Origin: Phytophthora sp. 'mugwort'
Lineage: Eukaryota; Oomycota; Peronosporomycetes; Peronosporales; Peronosporaceae
Direction: 5' to 3'
Assembly: GCA_033558025.1 (NCBI GenBank)
Contig: JAUCEF010000018.1
Location: 1,922,001 to 1,986,000, forward strand
Length of the DNA: 64,000 nucleotides
The position numbers and the translations under genes are program-made. The notes beneath the pieces are model-generated. The model did no database searches, was not told where the DNA came from, and saw nothing but the letters and a program-made list of their open reading frames with translations. Shown one piece after another: positions 62,052 to 64,000 of this stretch. Each line of letters starts with the position of its first letter. Position 1 is the stretch's first letter.

Positions 62052-63990
62052 GGCTGCTGCATCCTCATGGATCTCCTGCCCGGACTGCGTGATGAACATG
62101 CTGAAGGGTCCAAGCGCGGACGCCCTCCAAGTGCTCTCAGCACAAATTTCTACCGGCTAGAATGAGAAATGCAACAAATCGATGTGGTGGACTGTGTGCA
62201 AGTATTGATACGCAGTCCACATAAACGACAGAGCAACCGTTCTCTTCCACTCCATGTTCGCGATCGAAAGGAAGCTTGGGAGAAGCTCGTGGCCGAGTGC
62301 TTGTACTACGTTCGAGTAACCAGTAACTCGTTGCAGAGCGATGAAGATTAAGCTGGAGTGAATGAACATGCAGAAACTAACAAACTCCAATGCATCTTGC
62401 CACCTGCATTTACGCCTGTTAATTATTGATCTTTTGGCGTTTGCTACTGGAATTTCAAGCGGAGCCTTGCTTCTGGACTCTTTTGTGGAGCTACTTTATT
62501 CAGGAGGTTGCTCACCGTTTTGAACATTCGCTGTGGAGTCCCCGGGCGCTGTGCCTCACCGCCATATCATTGGCGGCCGTGTTCTGAACGAATATGCAGA
62601 GCTGCATTCGATTGATCAACGAAACAATGTTAGAGCGGTCCGAGATCGAAGCAGTGGAAGAGTAAACTTTCTTTCGGATGTTTGGGAAACGATAGCAAAA
62701 TTACATGTACTGGGCTGCATGGTTGCACTGTTTGGCTGTGCAATGAATTACGGTTTGCGACCTGCTGGGGATCGCCATGATGGGCTTGTAATTGCTGAAC
62801 AAATGGAAGTGGTGATCGAGGAGCTTCTTGCGTCGGAGTGGAATGAGGGTGCTGTTGTGACCGATAATGCTGGTCAATGTGGACGTGCCCGTCGCATTTT
62901 GGCTCTTCGATACCCAAAGATCTCGTTCGTGCATTGCTCCGCTCATGATGTCAATAACCTCGTCAAGGCTGTCCTCAAAACAGTTTCCAAACAGATTTCC
63001 GCGGATGCGGCAGGTGTTGCCAGTTATTTGAACACTTCTACTTCTAAATGGCTGGTACGTGCAGTCAAGGCAATGCATAAGCATTAAGGAACTAGTTTTG
63101 CTAAATTCACGCTATGCGAGACTCGGTGGAATTCAATGCAGGCATTTTGAGTCGCTCCTCCGTGCACGAGGAGCTCTGAAAGATATGGTCTTCTTTTATT
63201 GGAACAGCAGCGAACTGACGGACAATCTTCGCGTTCTTGGTGACCACGAGTTTTGGACGAAGCTGGAGACGGCCGAGAAAATTGGTCGTCCATATGCACC
63301 GCTTCCTCTCGATTGCAGAGAGATGAAAACACCGTGGCTGACGTGGTCATTTCCTATATGGAGATTTATCGTGGGTTTGCTTGCACCGAGTTGAGCGACT
63401 TTCTGACTGGACTAGTGGAAGCTCGCTGGAATGTTGCGAGCAGCCTTTATTCATCTTGGGCTATTTTCTACACCCTGAGTATGTGGTGCAAGCACGGCAG
63501 TTTCCTCCGACGTGCTCACTGATCTTGATGATGTGTACCAAATCGCACAATATTTCTATCGTCGCTTTGTTGGTGATGATGATAGCGGCCTGCGCGGTGA
63601 GATGTTCAACTGGATTCAGGGAGATTATATAACGTCGCGCTGCGTCGACTTCAACGAAGGTGCAGTGGCCACGTTTTAGGAGTACGAAAAGAAGTCGAAG
63701 CAAAACAGCAAGCTGCCAGTGATTGTATTTACGATCCTGTCAATTGCTGTTAACACTGCAACGTGTGAGCGCCTCTTTAGCGAACTTGCACTCGTACCCA
63801 TGCCGAAACGGAACCGCATGAGCATCGAAAAAGACTACGAAGCATCAGATCATGTGTCAATACGTCCGTGAAAAAAATCGTCGCGAGAAGGTAATGCCAA
63901 CGAGCTCGAAGAAATTCCTACGAACGATAGTTCCCCGCGAACGGCCTTGCATTGCCACGCCACAGAATTCAGTCCGCACTACTCCAGCTC
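62052..63990 (+). pseudogene. hAT-family transposase remnant 2
   Basis: The plus strand reads an N-terminal BED-like remnant (GSKRGRPPSALSTNFYRLE) with stops, then an intact 184-codon frame with VNFLSDVWETIAKLHVLGCM, EGAVVTDNAGQCGRARRILA and PKISFVHCSAHDVNNLVKAV, the catalytic 'vTDNagncgrA' and 'hCfAH' blocks of hAT transposases. After a stop the frames shift through DNLRVLGDHEFWTKLETAEK, VADVVISYMEIYRGFACTEL and WNVASSLYSSWAI, ending in the dimerisation domain: STAVNTATCERLF-like ILSIAVNTATCERLFSELAL and PMPKRNRMSIEKDY. It belongs to a different hAT family from remnant 1. Frameshifts inactivate it. Its 3' end is near or beyond the window edge. Confidence 0.75.
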
Positions 63991-64000
63991 GCACTACTCC

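Noticed and set aside
1..64000. tRNA or rRNA genes
   Set aside because: No cloverleaf with a T-arm motif or rRNA-like block was found by eye; a covariance-model scan would be decisive.
1..64000. RXLR or Crinkler effector genes
   Set aside because: No frame with a signal peptide followed by RxLR-EER or LFLAK was seen.

Overview
The window looks like a piece of an oomycete nuclear genome (Phytophthora or a close relative). The evidence is the mix of compact genes with introns of about 67-123 nt, the oomycete-typical ankyrin-FYVE and membrane-anchored GH1 proteins, an RGG-rich Argonaute, and a repeat fraction made of gypsy, copia, DIRS, LINE, MULE, piggyBac, hAT and pogo-like remnants. This species call is inference from protein families; no marker gene is present.

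Layout. 0-10.3 kb is gene-dense: a BLOC-2/HPS3-like protein (minus, runs off the left edge), a C2-like protein (plus), an ankyrin-FYVE protein (plus), a broken pogo/CENP-B-type transposase (minus), and a six-exon KDEL-receptor-like membrane protein (minus). 10.3-25 kb is a transposon graveyard: a small pogo-type MITE, a GATC-saturated block, a gypsy gag remnant with LTR sequence, an MFS fragment, a Ulp1-protease fragment, an HTH protein remnant, a MULE transposase with a 46-bp-period palindrome array, an unrecognised broken gene and a LINE tail. 25.4-34.2 kb is a second genic island: Argonaute, a dead short-chain dehydrogenase, and a head-to-head pair of membrane-anchored GH1 beta-glucosidases, one of which has lost its catalytic nucleophile, followed by a third, ruined GH1 copy. 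35.8-55 kb is repeats again: a DIRS element, a piggyBac element whose TTAA ends can be read, a copia remnant with a snap-back inversion, another Ulp1 fragment, a hairpin MITE, a hAT remnant and a 14-unit pentanucleotide repeat. 55.6-60.6 kb is a third genic island: a CCCH/Smr protein, the proteasome beta5 subunit and a C2H2 zinc-finger protein. The window closes with a second hAT remnant.

The host genes do not form one pathway. Three touch membrane traffic (HPS3-like, ankyrin-FYVE, KDEL-receptor-like), and the GH1 pair carries a dileucine tail that would send it into the same endolysosomal system. Argonaute sits between large transposon blocks, the kind of sequence a small-RNA pathway silences, but the link is only positional. 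I did not see a complete new defence or mobile system. The strongest unusual signals are the GH1 Glu-to-Gly nucleophile change inside a gene-conversion tract, the palindrome arrays in the MULE and piggyBac ends, and the snap-back inversion.
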